Of a stretch of DNA of 64,000 nt, positions 30,749 to 40,754 are shown piece by piece. This DNA comes from Aminobacter sp. HY435. Its GTDB lineage: Bacteria > Pseudomonadota > Alphaproteobacteria > Rhizobiales > Rhizobiaceae. The notes under the pieces are model-generated. The model did not search any database. It was not told the DNA's origin and saw only the letters and a list, made by a program, of their open reading frames with translations. Within the stretch, counting starts at the first letter, position 1; every line of letters starts with the position of its first letter. The translations under genes were made by a program, and so were the position numbers. The stretch is taken from NCBI RefSeq assembly GCF_027568395.1, contig NZ_JANKZL010000009.1:124001-188000 (forward strand), in the 5' to 3' direction.

Positions 30749-30825
30749 TGGTCGGAGTGGCAGGATTCGAACCTGCGACCCCATCGTCCCGAACGATGTG
30801 CGCTACCAGGCTGCGCTACACTCCG
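30749..30825 (-). tRNA. tRNA-Pro (anticodon CGG)
   Basis: On the minus strand a full cloverleaf can be drawn: acceptor stem CGGAGTG/CACTCCG, D-arm GCGC...GCGC, anticodon arm CATCG-TTCGGGA-CGATG with anticodon CGG, a five-base variable loop, and the T-arm GCAGG-TTCGAAT-CCTGC. Discriminator A and a genomically encoded CCA occupy 30749-30752. It reads CCG proline codons, which are common in this GC-rich genome. The total length is 77 bases including CCA. Confidence 0.97.
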
Positions 30826-31027
30826 TGACCAGTGGGCGGGCTTATAGCTGCCGCTTCGGCTTCCTGCAAGCGCCAAAGGTTCGACTGGCACAATTTTTCG
30901 CAAGTGGGTAATCTTGTTGTGCTTTTAAGCCTTTTTGCTGCCGTAGCGGGAGGGGACAGAACCGCGATCTTGCGGTATTCGATCCCGAACGGAATCTATG
31001 CACAGCATGGCGCATCGGAGTGAAGTC

Positions 31028-32548
31028 GTGAATATCAAGCCAGTTGCCCAAGCATCTCCCAATACCTTCGAGTTCGAGACGCTCGCTTTGGTCAAGCCAA
31101 CCGGCTTTCGCGAATATGATGCGCGCTGGTGGTTCGGTCATCCGAACTCGACCAAGGAGCCGGAGCTCAATCTCATCGGCGTCCAGGCGCTGGGCATGGG
31201 CATCGGCACATTGATCAGGCGGCTCGGCGCTGGGCCTGACATCGTCGTCGGCCACGATTTCCGTTCCTATTCTATGTCGATCAAGCTGGCTCTTGTGTCG
31301 GGTCTTCTGGCCGCGGGGGCGCGAGTGAAGGACATCGGCCTCGCGCTGTCGCCCATGGCCTATTTCGCCCAATTCGCGCTCGACACGCCCTCTGTCGCCA
31401 TGGTCACCGCCTCGCACAACGAGAACGGCTGGACGGGCGTCAAGATGGGCGCGCAACGGCCGCTGACCTTCGGACCGGATGAGATGTCGGCGCTGAAGGA
31501 GATCGTGCTCAACGGCGAATTCGATCTGATCGGCGGCGGCTCGTACGAATTCGTGCCGGATTTCCGCAAGACCTACATCGACGACCTGGTGGCCGGCAAA
31601 CGCATTGGCCGCAAGCTGCGCGTCGTCGCCGCCTGCGGCAATGGCACGGCGGGCGCCTTCGCACCGGAAGCGCTGGAGCGCATCGGCTGCGAGGTCATTC
31701 CGCTCGATATCGAACTCGACCATTCGTTCCCGCGCTACAATCCCAACCCCGAGGACATGCAGATGCTGCATGCCATCAGGGACAAGGTGCTGGAGACCGG
31801 CGCCGATGTCGGGCTCGGTTTCGACGGCGACGGAGACCGCTGCGGCGTGGTCGACAACGAAGGCAACGAGATCTTCGCCGACAAGGTGGGGGTGATGCTC
31901 GCGCGCGATATTTCGGCGCTCTATCCGAACTCGACCTTTGTCGTCGACGTGAAGTCGACCGGCCTGTTCAACACCGACAAGGTGCTGGCAGCCAACGGTG
32001 CGAAGACCGACTACTGGAAGACCGGCCACTCCTATCTCAAGCGCCGCGTCGCCGAACTCGGCGCCATCGCCGGCTTCGAAAAGTCCGGCCATTTCTTCTT
32101 CAACCCGCCGATCGGCCGCGGCTATGACGACGGCATCGTTACCGCTATCGCCGTCTGCCAGATGCTGGACCGCAGCCCCGGCAAGTCGATGGCCGATCTC
32201 TATCGCGACCTGCCGTTGACCTATGGCACGCCGACCATGTCGCCGCATTGCGACGACGAACTGAAATACGGTGTCGTCGATAAGGTGGTCGCCGACTTCG
32301 AGGCGATGAAGCGCAACGGCGAGATTTTCGCCGGACAGAAGATCGTCGACCTGGTGACCGTCAACGGCGTGCGCGTCGTTGCAGAGGATGGCACCTGGGG
32401 GCTCGTTCGCGCGTCGTCTAACAAGCCGGAATTGGTCGTGGTGGTCGAAAGTCCGGTGTCGTCGGCGCGCCGGCGTGAGATGTTCGAGGGCGTCGATGCC
32501 GTGCTGAGGCGCAATCCGTCGGTCGGCGCCTACAATCAGACGTTTTGA
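31028..32548 (+). CDS. Phosphomannomutase / phosphoglucomutase (ManB/ExoC type)
   Basis: Alpha-D-phosphohexomutase of about 506 residues that converts mannose-6-phosphate to mannose-1-phosphate (possibly glucose phosphates as well). The active-site serine is in TASHNENGW (Ser at about 129), the metal loop is DGDGDR at about 266-271, and EKSGHFFF is the sugar-binding loop. It differs clearly from the Pgm at 15.8 kb, so the genome has two mutases with separate roles. GTG 31028 has GGAG upstream and is preferred. ATG 30998 or 31007 are alternatives. It lies 11 bases before the guanylyltransferase-isomerase gene, so they form a GDP-mannose operon. Confidence 0.9.
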   Translation: MNIKPVAQASPNTFEFETLALVKPTGFREYDARWWFGHPNSTKEPELNLIGVQALGMGIGTLIRRLGAGPDIVVGHDFRSYSMSIKLALVSGLLAAGARVKDIGLALSPMAYFAQFALDTPSVAMVTASHNENGWTGVKMGAQRPLTFGPDEMSALKEIVLNGEFDLIGGGSYEFVPDFRKTYIDDLVAGKRIGRKLRVVAACGNGTAGAFAPEALERIGCEVIPLDIELDHSFPRYNPNPEDMQMLHAIRDKVLETGADVGLGFDGDGDRCGVVDNEGNEIFADKVGVMLARDISALYPNSTFVVDVKSTGLFNTDKVLAANGAKTDYWKTGHSYLKRRVAELGAIAGFEKSGHFFFNPPIGRGYDDGIVTAIAVCQMLDRSPGKSMADLYRDLPLTYGTPTMSPHCDDELKYGVVDKVVADFEAMKRNGEIFAGQKIVDLVTVNGVRVVAEDGTWGLVRASSNKPELVVVVESPVSSARRREMFEGVDAVLRRNPSVGAYNQTF

Positions 32549-32559
32549 GAGGGGCGGGC

Positions 32560-34794
32560 ATGGCTGAGAGGATCATCGGTTTTGTCATGAGCGGCGGCGT
32601 CGGCTCCCGGCTCTGGCCGCTGTCGCGCGAAGACAATCCCAAGCAGTTCCATGATCTGTCCGGCGACGGCTCGATGCTGGTCAAGACGCTGAAGCGTCTG
32701 GCGGCGCGCGATGAAGGCGAAACGCCGATCTATCTGATCGCTTCCGAGCGTCATGCGGCGCGCGTTCGCGCCGACCTCGCGGCAATTGACCTCGCTGGCG
32801 GCGGCGCGATCTTCGAGCCGACCGGCCGCAACACGGCGGCCGCGGTGGCGATTGCGGCGCTGCAGACGATCAAGACCTATGGTGACGGCTTCGTGCTGGT
32901 GGTGCCGTCCGATCACGAGATTTCGACGCAGCGCCAGTTCTGGGAAACGGTCGAACGTGGCGTGCCGGCGGCAAATGCCGGTCGGATGGTGGTGTTCGGC
33001 ATCCGCCCGACCGCGCCCGAGACCGGCTATGGCTACATCGAGGCCGGCGCCGAGAGCGGCGGCGTTTCCGACGTCACCCGCTTCGTTGAGAAGCCCGATC
33101 TCAAGACCGCGGAAGGTTATCTCGCGGCCGGAAACTTCTTCTGGAACGCCGGCATCTTCCTGTTCAAGGCAAGCGCCATGCGCGACGCCTTCCTGAAGCA
33201 CCAGCCCGACATCTGGCAGAAGGCCGAGGCGGCCTTTGAGGCGGCGACCAGCGATCTTTCCGGTGTCTATATGCCGCTCGAGCTTTACCAGGACATTCCG
33301 TCCAACTCGATCGACTACGCCATCATGGAGCGCGCCAGCGGCATCGCCATGGTGCCGGCGAGCTTCCGCTGGAACGACCTCGGTTCGTGGCAGTCGCTCC
33401 TCGACGTCAGCCCTTCCGACAAGAACGGAAATGTCATTGTCGGCGACGTCGTCGCCATCGACTGCGAGAACTCCTACCTGCGCGGCGAAGGGCGCCTGCT
33501 TTCGGCAATCGGCCTCAAGGACGTCGCCATCGTCTCGACTTCCGACGCGACATTCGTGGCGCCGGTCAGCCACAGCCAGAACGTCAAGAAGATCGTCGAG
33601 CAGCTCGAGAAGAGCGGCCGGCTGGAGACCAAGTTCACGCCGGCGCACGGCCGTGTGCTGGCCAACGGCGCCTGGCGCCGGCGGGTTCAGCACTGGCTTA
33701 TGGAAGAGACGCTGCCCTTATGGTCGACGTCGGGCGTCGACGAGCAGTTCGGCGGCTTCCACGAAGCGCTTGGCTTTGACGCACGGCCTTTGGCCAAGCC
33801 CAAGCGCATGCGCACCATGGCGCGCCAGGTCTATGCCTTTGCTGTCGCCAAGCAGCGCGGTTGGGACGGCAAGGCCGACCAGCTGATCGATCACGGCATA
33901 CGCTTCATGGCCGACAAGGGCCGTACCGAGCGCGGCGGCTGGGTGCGCGCGCTGAACCCTGATGGTAGTGTCCTGGACCCTATCGAAGACGCATACGACC
34001 ACGCTTGCGTTCTACTGGCGCTGGCCCACGCCCATCGCTCGGGCAACGCCGAGGCGCTTGGCCTCGCCGAAGAAACCTTCGCCTTCCTCGACAAGCACCT
34101 CGAGGACGAGCGCATGACGGGCTTCATGGAAAGCCCCGACGGCGAGGGCGTGCGCCGCTCCAACCCGCACATGCATCTGTTGGAGGCTTTCCTGGCCTGG
34201 CATGCGGTGACAGGAGACCGCGCCTATCTGCGCCGCGCCGCGCGCATCATCGATTTGTTCCGCAGCCACTTCTTCGAGGTCGACAGCTGGACGCTTGGTG
34301 AATTTTTCGACCGCGACTGGCATCCTGCCACTGGCGACAAGGGCCAGTGGACCGAACCCGGCCATCATTTCGAGTGGGCCTCGCTGCTGGTCGACTTCGC
34401 CGACAAGAGCGGCCAGAAGGACCTGGTTGCCTTCGGCCGCAAGCTCTATGCCTCGGCGGTGGCCAACGGCCTCAACCGCGCGACGGGGCTGGCCTATGGC
34501 GCAGTCTCCCGGCAGGGCCTGCCGCTCGACAGCATCTCGCGCAGCTGGCCGCAGACTGAGGCGATCAAGGCGGCTGTCGCTCTCGACGGCACCGGCGGCC
34601 CCGACCTCAAGCCGGAGATCGAGGCGCGTGTCGGCCGCCTGTTCCGCTGGCACATCGACCCCGCGCCGCAGGGGCTGTGGATCGACCAGATCGACGAGCG
34701 CGGTCGTTCGCTGGCCAAGGAAGTTCCGGCCAGCATCTTCTACCACCTGGTGACGGCGTTGACGCAGTATCTCGATAAGACTGAGGCGGTTTAG
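32560..34794 (+). CDS. Mannose-1-phosphate guanylyltransferase fused to AGE-type mannose-6-phosphate isomerase
   Basis: A 744-residue fusion. Residues 1-350 are a ManC-type nucleotidyltransferase (FVMSGGVGSRLWPLSRED, then the VVPSDHEI and FVEKPDLKTA segments). They make GDP-mannose from GTP and mannose-1-phosphate. Residues from about 368 to the end are an (alpha/alpha)6-barrel of the N-acylglucosamine 2-epimerase (AGE) superfamily (RTMARQVYAFAVAKQRGWDG, NPHMHLLEAFLAW, SRSWPQTEAIKAA). This is expected to isomerise fructose-6-phosphate and mannose-6-phosphate. Canonical ManC/AlgA fusions use a cupin isomerase instead. The ribosome site is GAGAGGGG before ATG 32560. With the preceding mutase the operon encodes the whole route from fructose-6-phosphate to GDP-mannose. 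Confidence 0.88.
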   Translation: MAERIIGFVMSGGVGSRLWPLSREDNPKQFHDLSGDGSMLVKTLKRLAARDEGETPIYLIASERHAARVRADLAAIDLAGGGAIFEPTGRNTAAAVAIAALQTIKTYGDGFVLVVPSDHEISTQRQFWETVERGVPAANAGRMVVFGIRPTAPETGYGYIEAGAESGGVSDVTRFVEKPDLKTAEGYLAAGNFFWNAGIFLFKASAMRDAFLKHQPDIWQKAEAAFEAATSDLSGVYMPLELYQDIPSNSIDYAIMERASGIAMVPASFRWNDLGSWQSLLDVSPSDKNGNVIVGDVVAIDCENSYLRGEGRLLSAIGLKDVAIVSTSDATFVAPVSHSQNVKKIVEQLEKSGRLETKFTPAHGRVLANGAWRRRVQHWLMEETLPLWSTSGVDEQFGGFHEALGFDARPLAKPKRMRTMARQVYAFAVAKQRGWDGKADQLIDHGIRFMADKGRTERGGWVRALNPDGSVLDPIEDAYDHACVLLALAHAHRSGNAEALGLAEETFAFLDKHLEDERMTGFMESPDGEGVRRSNPHMHLLEAFLAWHAVTGDRAYLRRAARIIDLFRSHFFEVDSWTLGEFFDRDWHPATGDKGQWTEPGHHFEWASLLVDFADKSGQKDLVAFGRKLYASAVANGLNRATGLAYGAVSRQGLPLDSISRSWPQTEAIKAAVALDGTGGPDLKPEIEARVGRLFRWHIDPAPQGLWIDQIDERGRSLAKEVPASIFYHLVTALTQYLDKTEAV

Positions 34795-34801
34795 GGCGGG
34801 G

Positions 34802-34842
34802 CGCTGCGATCTCGCTGGCGATCGCAGCGGTGCCGTTTTCCT
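34802..34842 (+). terminator. Terminator-like hairpin after the GDP-mannose operon
   Basis: CGCTGCGATC (34802-34811) pairs perfectly with GATCGCAGCG (34820-34829), with an 8-base loop, followed by GTGCCGTTTTCCTT. It lies just past the TAG of the fusion gene. Confidence 0.6.
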
Positions 34843-34857
34843 TAGCTTCTTCGGTTT

Positions 34858-34992
34858 GCGCCGCCCCTCATCCCCCTGCCGGGACCTTCTCCTCGTAAAC
34901 GGGGAGAAGGAGGCTGGCCGCGACGCTGCCGCTTCTTCCTTCTCCCCGTCCTAACGGGGAGAAGGTCCCGGCAGGGGGATGAGGGGCGGCGC
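34858..34992. repeat. RIME-like mosaic palindromic repeat (35-base perfect inverted repeat)
   Basis: The 35-base arms 34858-34892 and 34958-34992 are exact reverse complements, each built around CCCTCATCCCCCTGCCGGGA. Inside them is a second perfect inverted pair of 12 bases, ACGGGGAGAAGG (34899-34910) and CCTTCTCCCCGT (34938-34949). The composition resembles the rhizobial intergenic mosaic elements (RIME) I recall from Rhizobium and Mesorhizobium genomes. It sits between convergent operons, where it may also stop transcription. No transposase or target duplication was identified. Confidence 0.8.
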
Positions 34993-35063
34993 TGAGACCT
35001 CAGGACGACCCGCGCATTCAAGCCAGAACAAGCCCAGGCGTCAGTCCTGCATCTCGCCAGATT

Positions 35064-36527
35064 TCAGTACGGACTCGCGACGTCGCCCGTCTCGACATAG
35101 ACAGTCTTGAGCTGCGAGTAGTGCGAAAGTGCGGCAAGCGAGTTCTCGCGGCCGATGCCCGACTGCCTGGCGCCGCCGAAGGGAATTTCGACTGGTGTCA
35201 GGTTGTAGGCGTTGATCCAGCAGGTGCCGGCCTTGAGTTCTCCGATGACGCGATGGCCGCGCATGATGTCCGTCGTGAACACACCGGTGGCGAGGCCGAA
35301 CTCGGTGTCGTTGGCACGCGCGATCACCTCGTCCTCGCTGTCGAACGACAGCACGCTCATGACCGGGCCGAAGATCTCCTCGCGGGCGATGCGCATGGTG
35401 TCCTTGACGCCGGTGAAGACGGTCGGCTCGACGAAACAACCGCCCTCGAAACCCTGCAGCGACGGCGTGCCGCCGCCGCAGCGCAGCTCGGCGCCCTCGC
35501 GCTGGCCGATGGCGATGTAGTCGAGGACCTTGTCGTGTTGGGCCTTGCTGACCAGCGGACCCATCTGCGTTTCGGGGTCGAGCGGGTCGCCGATGCGGAT
35601 CGACTTGGTGCGTTCGACCAGTCGTTCGACGAAACGGTCGTGCAGGCCCTTCTGGACGAAGACGCGGGTGCCGTTGGAGCAGACCTGGCCGGTCGAGTAG
35701 AAATTGCCGAGCATCGCGCCGCCAACGGCGTTTTCGAGGTCGGCGTCGTCGAAGACGATGATCGGCGACTTGCCGCCGAGCTCCATCGTGGCGTGCTTCA
35801 TGTGCGAGCCGGCAAGCGCGAGCACCTTCTTGCCTGTCGGCACCGAGCCGGTGAGCGAGATCTTGTCGACGACGGGATGGGAGGCGAGGGCAGCACCGAC
35901 GTCGCCATAGCCCTGGACGACGTTGAACAGCCCGTCGGGCAGGCCGGCTTCGGTGTAGATTTCGGCCAGCGCCAGCGCCGACAGCGGGGTGTTCTCGGAG
36001 GGCTTGAACACCATGGCATTGCCCATGGCGAGCGCGGGGGCGGATTTCCAGCCTGCGATCTGGATCGGGTAGTTCCAGGCGCCGATACCGACGCAGACGC
36101 CGAGCGCCTCGCGCTTGGTGTAGGCGAAGGGGCCGCCGAGGTCGACGTAGTCGCCGTTGAAGGCAGCAACAGCGCCGGCGAAGAATTCGAGGCAGTCGGC
36201 GGCTGACGCGGCGTCGGCGACAAGCGTCTCCTGGATCGCCTTGCCGGTGTCGAGTGTCTCCAGCCGCGACAGCTCCTCATTGCGGGCGCGCAGGATGTCA
36301 GCGGCGCGACGCAGGATGCGGCCGCGTTCGACCGGCTTCAGCCGCGCCCAGGCCGGCTGCGCCTCGCGGGCCGCCTCGATCGCCAGTTCGACGATGTTCG
36401 GCGTTGCCGATCGCAGCTCGGCAATGGTCTCGCCTGTCGCCGGATAGATGACCGGGATCGGGGCACCGCGCTCGTCGTCGATGTAGCGGCCGTTGACATA
36501 ATGCGAGGCTTTTGGCTGGGCGCGCAT
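35064..36527 (-). CDS. betB: Betaine-aldehyde dehydrogenase (BetB)
   Basis: NAD(P)-dependent aldehyde dehydrogenase that oxidises betaine aldehyde to glycine betaine, the second oxidation of choline. The 487-residue protein has the oxyanion Asn in AWNYPIQIA (N152), the general base Glu in MELGGKSP (E249) and the nucleophile Cys in [12 protein letters not shown] (C283). [11 protein letters not shown] is also typical of BetB. GGAG precedes ATG 36527. It is the last gene of the minus-strand bet operon and lies 54 bases from betA. Both its length and its motifs match functional BetB. Confidence 0.95.
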   Translation of the reverse strand: MRAQPKASHYVNGRYIDDERGAPIPVIYPATGETIAELRSATPNIVELAIEAAREAQPAWARLKPVERGRILRRAADILRARNEELSRLETLDTGKAIQETLVADAASAADCLEFFAGAVAAFNGDYVDLGGPFAYTKREALGVCVGIGAWNYPIQIAGWKSAPALAMGNAMVFKPSENTPLSALALAEIYTEAGLPDGLFNVVQGYGDVGAALASHPVVDKISLTGSVPTGKKVLALAGSHMKHATMELGGKSPIIVFDDADLENAVGGAMLGNFYSTGQVCSNGTRVFVQKGLHDRFVERLVERTKSIRIGDPLDPETQMGPLVSKAQHDKVLDYIAIGQREGAELRCGGGTPSLQGFEGGCFVEPTVFTGVKDTMRIAREEIFGPVMSVLSFDSEDEVIARANDTEFGLATGVFTTDIMRGHRVIGELKAGTCWINAYNLTPVEIPFGGARQSGIGRENSLAALSHYSQLKTVYVETGDVASPY

Positions 36528-36581
36528 GCGTTTGCTCCAGTTGTATTTTCGATGGTCCGGGCGAGTTGGCCGGATGATGCT

Positions 36582-38234
36582 CTATCTGTCGGAGACCTGC
36601 CAGCGCGGATTGATCCACGGTTCCTGGTTCGACGGCGCGAGCGGTGTCCGTCCCAGTATGTGGTCGGCGGCTTTTTCGCCAGTCATGATCGACGGGCCGT
36701 TGAGGTTGCCGTTGGTGACGCGCGGGAAGATCGAGGAGTCGGCGACGCGCAGGCCCTCGACGCCGATCACCCGGCACTCCGGATCGACAACGCTGGTCGG
36801 ATCGTCGGCACGGCCCATGCGGCAGGTGCCGCAGGGATGGTAGGCGCTCTCCGAATGCTCGCGGATGAAGGTGTCGAGCTGCTCGTCCGACTGCACGTGG
36901 CTGCCGGGCGAAATCTCCTTGCCGCGGAAGGGATCGAAGGCCGACTGCCCGAAAATCTCGCGGGTGAGGCGGATGCAGTGGCGGAAGTCTACCCAGTCGT
37001 CGGGATGCGACATGTAATTGAAGCGGATCTCCGGCTTCGCCCACGGGTCGCTGGAGCGAAGGGTGACCGCGCCGCGCGACCTCGACCGCATGGGGCCGAC
37101 ATGGGCCTGGAAACCGTGTGACTTGGCAGCCGCCTTGCCGTCGTAGCGCACGGCCGCCGGCAGGAAGTGGAACTGGATGTCGGGATAGTCGACGCCTGCT
37201 TTCGAGCGCACGAATGCTGCCGCCTCGAAATGGTTGGTGGCGCCAAGGCCGGTCTTGAACAGCAGCCACTCCGCGCCGATCAGCGCCTTGGAGAACGGGT
37301 TGAAGACCGAGTGCAAGGTGATCGGCTGGGTCGCCTCCTGCTGGATGTAGAGCTCCATGTGGTCCTGGAGATTCTGGCCGACACCGCGCCTGTCGGCGAC
37401 AACCGATATGCCGTGCTTCTTCAGGTGTTCGGCCGGGCCGATGCCCGACAGCATCAACAGTTTCGGCGAATTGATGGAGGACGCAGCGACGATCACCTCA
37501 CGTCGCGCCTTAACGACCTGCACCTTCTTTCGAGCTTCGATCTCAACACCGACGGCACGTTGATTCTCGATCACCACGCGCCGGGCGAAGCCATTGACGA
37601 TGCGGACGTTTCCGCGTTTCAGCGCCGGCCTGAGATAAGCGTTGGCGACCGACCAGCGGCGGCCATTGTGGATGGTCTGTTCCATGGCACCGAAGCCTTC
37701 CTGCTTGGAGCCGTTATAGTCCTCGGTCAGCTCGAAGCCGGCCTGCCGGCCGGCATCGACGAAGGCCTGGTAGAGCGGGTTCTTGCGCGGGCCGCGCTGC
37801 ACGTTGAGCGGTCCCGAGGTGCCGCGCCAGCCATCCTCGCCGCCGTTCGAATGCTCCATGCGCTTGAAATAGGGCAGCACGTCGGCATAGCCCCAGCCGG
37901 TGGCACCCTGTTCGGCCCAGTGGTCGAAGTCGTGGGCGTGGCCGCGGACATAGACCATGCCGTTGATCGACGATGAACCGCCGAGCACTTTTCCGCGCGG
38001 AGTGGCGAGAACACGGCCGCCGAGATGTGGTTCGGGCTCGCTGGAATAGCCCCAGTCGTAGCGGCTCATGTTGAGCGGGATCGACAGCGCCGACGGCATC
38101 TGGATCAGCGGGCCGAAGTCGGTGCCGCCATATTCGATGACGATGACGGAGTGCTTGCCGTCCTCCGACAGGCGGTAAGCCATGGCCGAGCCGGCGGAGC
38201 CGGAGCCGACGATTACGAAATCTGCTTCAAGCAT
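36582..38234 (-). CDS. betA: Choline dehydrogenase (BetA)
   Basis: FAD-dependent GMC oxidoreductase that oxidises choline to betaine aldehyde, membrane-associated, 550 residues. The N-terminal dinucleotide fold is [17 protein letters not shown] (about 6-22). The GMC signatures [15 protein letters not shown] and [20 protein letters not shown] are present. The C-terminal HPCGTCRMG and the [10 protein letters not shown] block hold the catalytic histidine/asparagine region. ATG 38234 starts with LEADFVIVG as in relatives and overlaps the dehydratase stop by 8 bases. A frame extending upstream to 38309 is not supported. It is coupled to betB downstream. Confidence 0.95.
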   Translation of the reverse strand: MLEADFVIVGSGSAGSAMAYRLSEDGKHSVIVIEYGGTDFGPLIQMPSALSIPLNMSRYDWGYSSEPEPHLGGRVLATPRGKVLGGSSSINGMVYVRGHAHDFDHWAEQGATGWGYADVLPYFKRMEHSNGGEDGWRGTSGPLNVQRGPRKNPLYQAFVDAGRQAGFELTEDYNGSKQEGFGAMEQTIHNGRRWSVANAYLRPALKRGNVRIVNGFARRVVIENQRAVGVEIEARKKVQVVKARREVIVAASSINSPKLLMLSGIGPAEHLKKHGISVVADRRGVGQNLQDHMELYIQQEATQPITLHSVFNPFSKALIGAEWLLFKTGLGATNHFEAAAFVRSKAGVDYPDIQFHFLPAAVRYDGKAAAKSHGFQAHVGPMRSRSRGAVTLRSSDPWAKPEIRFNYMSHPDDWVDFRHCIRLTREIFGQSAFDPFRGKEISPGSHVQSDEQLDTFIREHSESAYHPCGTCRMGRADDPTSVVDPECRVIGVEGLRVADSSIFPRVTNGNLNGPSIMTGEKAADHILGRTPLAPSNQEPWINPRWQVSDR

Positions 38235-39228
38235 TGTGTATATGAACCATGAAATCGGCGAGCGAGACGTTGCCGCCGGTTGCGACGACGAGCACGGTCT
38301 TGCCGGCAACGTCGACCTTTCCTCCCAGAAGCGCCGCGAGCGACGAGGCCCCCGACGGCTCGAGCACGAGCTTCAGCCGCTCGAAGGCGACTTTCATCGC
38401 ACCACGGACGGCAGTGTCCTCGACGGTCAGCCCGCGCACATTGGTCGTTGTGACAGCCGCGTAGGGCGCATCACCTGGCCTGCGCGCCATGAGGCCATCG
38501 CAGATCGACTTTTCTGCCAGCGGCACGGCCGATAGCGCACCACTGGCCAGCGAAGCGCCCATACCGTTGAAGCCTTCGGGCTCCACGGCGATCACCTGCG
38601 TTTGCGGCGACAGATAATGGAAAGCCAGCGCAACGCCGCCGATGAGCCCGCCGCCGCCCACCGGGCACAGCACGATGTCGGCTACGACACCTTTGGCTGC
38701 CAGCTGGTCGAGCGCTTCGAGGCCGACGCCGGCCTGTCCCGCGACGATTTCCGGATCGTCAAACGGATGCAGCAGGACGAGCCCTTCGGTCTCGGAGATT
38801 TCGCGCGCCCTGGCGGCTGCGACTTCTTCGCGCGCACGGTCGCCATGGTCGGTCAGGACCACGCTTGCGCCATAGCCCTTGGTTGCCTCGCGCTTGGCTG
38901 CGGGCACGTCGAAAGGCATGACGATGGTGACGGGAATGCCTAGCGCCTGTCCGGCGGCGGCGAGGCCTTGGGCAAAGTTGCCCGAGGAGAAGGCGACCAC
39001 ACCGCGCCGCGCTTCGTCAGGCGTGAGTTGCTTCAGCCGCCAGTAGGCGCCGCGCGCCTTGAACGAGCCTGCCCATTGCAGCGACTCGGCCTTGACGAAG
39101 ACGCGCGCCGCGCCGGCTTCGCGGGCGAGGGCGGCGGATTCGAGCAGCGGCGTGAGCTGCGTCGCCTGCGATGTCTCGGCATAGGCCTGACGCAGCCGGT
39201 CGAGGCCAGGAACAGTCGCGGTCATCAT
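38227..39228 (-). CDS. PLP-dependent threonine/serine dehydratase family protein
   Basis: Fold type II PLP enzyme of 333 residues, close in length to catabolic threonine/serine dehydratases and serine racemases, without an ACT regulatory domain. The PLP lysine is in [10 protein letters not shown] (K57) and the phosphate loop is [10 protein letters not shown]. Similar enzymes deaminate L-serine or L-threonine, or act on 3-hydroxyaspartate. It lies between betC and betA, with a 4-base overlap to betC (ATGA) and an 8-base overlap to betA, so it is firmly part of the bet operon. A dehydratase is not part of the textbook pathway. Disposal of serine made from betaine breakdown is one possible role, which is inference. 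Confidence 0.85.
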   Translation of the reverse strand: MMTATVPGLDRLRQAYAETSQATQLTPLLESAALAREAGAARVFVKAESLQWAGSFKARGAYWRLKQLTPDEARRGVVAFSSGNFAQGLAAAGQALGIPVTIVMPFDVPAAKREATKGYGASVVLTDHGDRAREEVAAARAREISETEGLVLLHPFDDPEIVAGQAGVGLEALDQLAAKGVVADIVLCPVGGGGLIGGVALAFHYLSPQTQVIAVEPEGFNGMGASLASGALSAVPLAEKSICDGLMARRPGDAPYAAVTTTNVRGLTVEDTAVRGAMKVAFERLKLVLEPSGASSLAALLGGKVDVAGKTVLVVATGGNVSLADFMVHIHNA

Positions 39229-40754
39229 TCACCCCTCGGGAAACGCTTGCTGTCTTCGAGCACGTTGAGGTCCATGTGGTTGCGCATGTAGCGCTCGGAT
39301 GCCTTCTGCAACGGCTGGAAATCCCACGGGTAGTAGGCGCCGTTGCGCAGCGCGGGGTAGATCACCCAGCGGCGCGCCTGGCTTTCACGCACGGCTGCGT
39401 CGAACGCCGCCATGTCCCAACGGGCGCGGACCCTTGCCATGAAGCCGGCCACCAGATCGGCATGATCGGGATCGGCGGCGAGGTTCTGGAGCTCTTGAGG
39501 ATCCGATTCCAGATCAAACAGTTGCGGCGGGTCGATCTCGCAGTGGACGAACTTGAAGCGGCCGTCGCGAATGGCGACCAGCGGCGCATAGGAGCCTTCG
39601 GCGGCGTACTCCATCAGCACCGGGGCGGCGCGCCGGTCGCCGCGCGCCAGCGGCAGCAGCGATTGCCCGTCGGTCCAGGGGGCGATATCGGAAAGGTCGA
39701 TGCCGGCGAGATCGCACAGTGTCGGCAGGACATCGAGATTGGACGTCGGCGTTTCGATCAGACCGGCGGGCACCCCCTTGCCGGCGACCATCAGGGGCAC
39801 GCGCGCCGAGCCCTCGTAGAAGCACATCTTGAACCACAGCCCGCGCTCGCCGAGCATGTCGCCGTGATCGGAGCAGAACAGGATGACGGTGTCGTCGAGC
39901 ATGCGCGTGCGCTCGAGCACCGAGAGAAGTTCGCCGACCTTGTCGTCGATATAGGAGACGTTGGCGAAGTAGCCACGGCGCGAGCGGCGCACCTGCTCGG
40001 GCGTGATGTCGAAGCTGGCATAGTCGCTGGCTAGGTAGAGGCGCCGCGAATGCGGGTCCTGCTGGTCCTCAGGGATGAAGCCGACCTCGGGATCAAGCGC
40101 AGGGCAATCCTCGTAGAGGTCCCAATACTGGCGGCGCGCGACATAGGGGTCGTGCGGATGGGTGAAGGACACGATGAGGCACCAGGGCCGGCGATCGTCC
40201 TGATCGGAGACGCGGGCGAAGTCGTAGAGCTTCTGGGTCGCGAGGAAGGCGACCTCGTCGTCATACTCCATCTGGTTGCTGATCTCGGCAGTACCCGCGC
40301 CGGTGACCGAGCCGAGATTGTGGTACCACCAGTCGATACGTTCGCCCGGCTTGCGATAGTCCGGCGTCCAGCCGAAATCGGCTGGATAGATATCGGTTGT
40401 CAGCCGCTCCTCGAAACCGTGCATCTGGTCCGGTCCAACGAAGTGCATCTTGCCTGAGAGAACAGTCTGGTAGCCGGTGGCGCGCAGGTGATGCGCAAAA
40501 GTCGGGATCGACGAGGTGAACTCGGCGGCGTTGTCATAGACCCCGGTGCGTGACGGTAGCTGCCCTGACATGAAGGCTGCGCGCCCGGGCGCGCAAAGCG
40601 GCGACGCCGTGTAGTTGTTGCTGAAGCGGGCCGAACGCGCGGCAAGCGCCTTGAGATGCGGCGCATGCAGGAAGTCGGCTGGACCGTCTGGGAACAGCGT
40701 GCCGGCCAACTGGTCGACCATGACGATGAGGATGTTGGGTTGCCCGCTCATCAT
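39225..40754 (-). CDS. betC: Choline sulfatase (BetC)
   Basis: Type I sulfatase that hydrolyses choline-O-sulfate to choline and sulfate, 509 residues, cytoplasmic (no signal peptide). The formylglycine motif is [11 protein letters not shown], in which Cys (about 54) is oxidised by a sulfatase-maturing enzyme. The N-terminal metal ligand Asp is in [10 protein letters not shown] second metal-site segment is [16 protein letters not shown] 40754 overlaps the betI stop as ATGA and has AAGGA about 10 bases upstream. An ATG two codons earlier (40760) would crowd the ribosome site. It supplies choline for BetA and free sulfate, which the CysDNC pathway at the start of this window can use. Confidence 0.95.
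   Translation of the reverse strand: MMSGQPNILIVMVDQLAGTLFPDGPADFLHAPHLKALAARSARFSNNYTASPLCAPGRAAFMSGQLPSRTGVYDNAAEFTSSIPTFAHHLRATGYQTVLSGKMHFVGPDQMHGFEERLTTDIYPADFGWTPDYRKPGERIDWWYHNLGSVTGAGTAEISNQMEYDDEVAFLATQKLYDFARVSDQDDRRPWCLIVSFTHPHDPYVARRQYWDLYEDCPALDPEVGFIPEDQQDPHSRRLYLASDYASFDITPEQVRRSRRGYFANVSYIDDKVGELLSVLERTRMLDDTVILFCSDHGDMLGERGLWFKMCFYEGSARVPLMVAGKGVPAGLIETPTSNLDVLPTLCDLAGIDLSDIAPWTDGQSLLPLARGDRRAAPVLMEYAAEGSYAPLVAIRDGRFKFVHCEIDPPQLFDLESDPQELQNLAADPDHADLVAGFMARVRARWDMAAFDAAVRESQARRWVIYPALRNGAYYPWDFQPLQKASERYMRNHMDLNVLEDSKRFPRGE

Noticed and set aside
30749-30825. tRNA-Pro as an attachment site for an integrated element
   Set aside because: No integrase gene, no duplicated tRNA end and only housekeeping genes on either side.
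34858-34992. The 35-base inverted repeat as ends of a small insertion sequence or MITE
   Set aside because: The region between the arms is only 65 bases. It has no coding capacity and no visible target duplication, and a second palindrome inside fits a RIME-like mosaic better.
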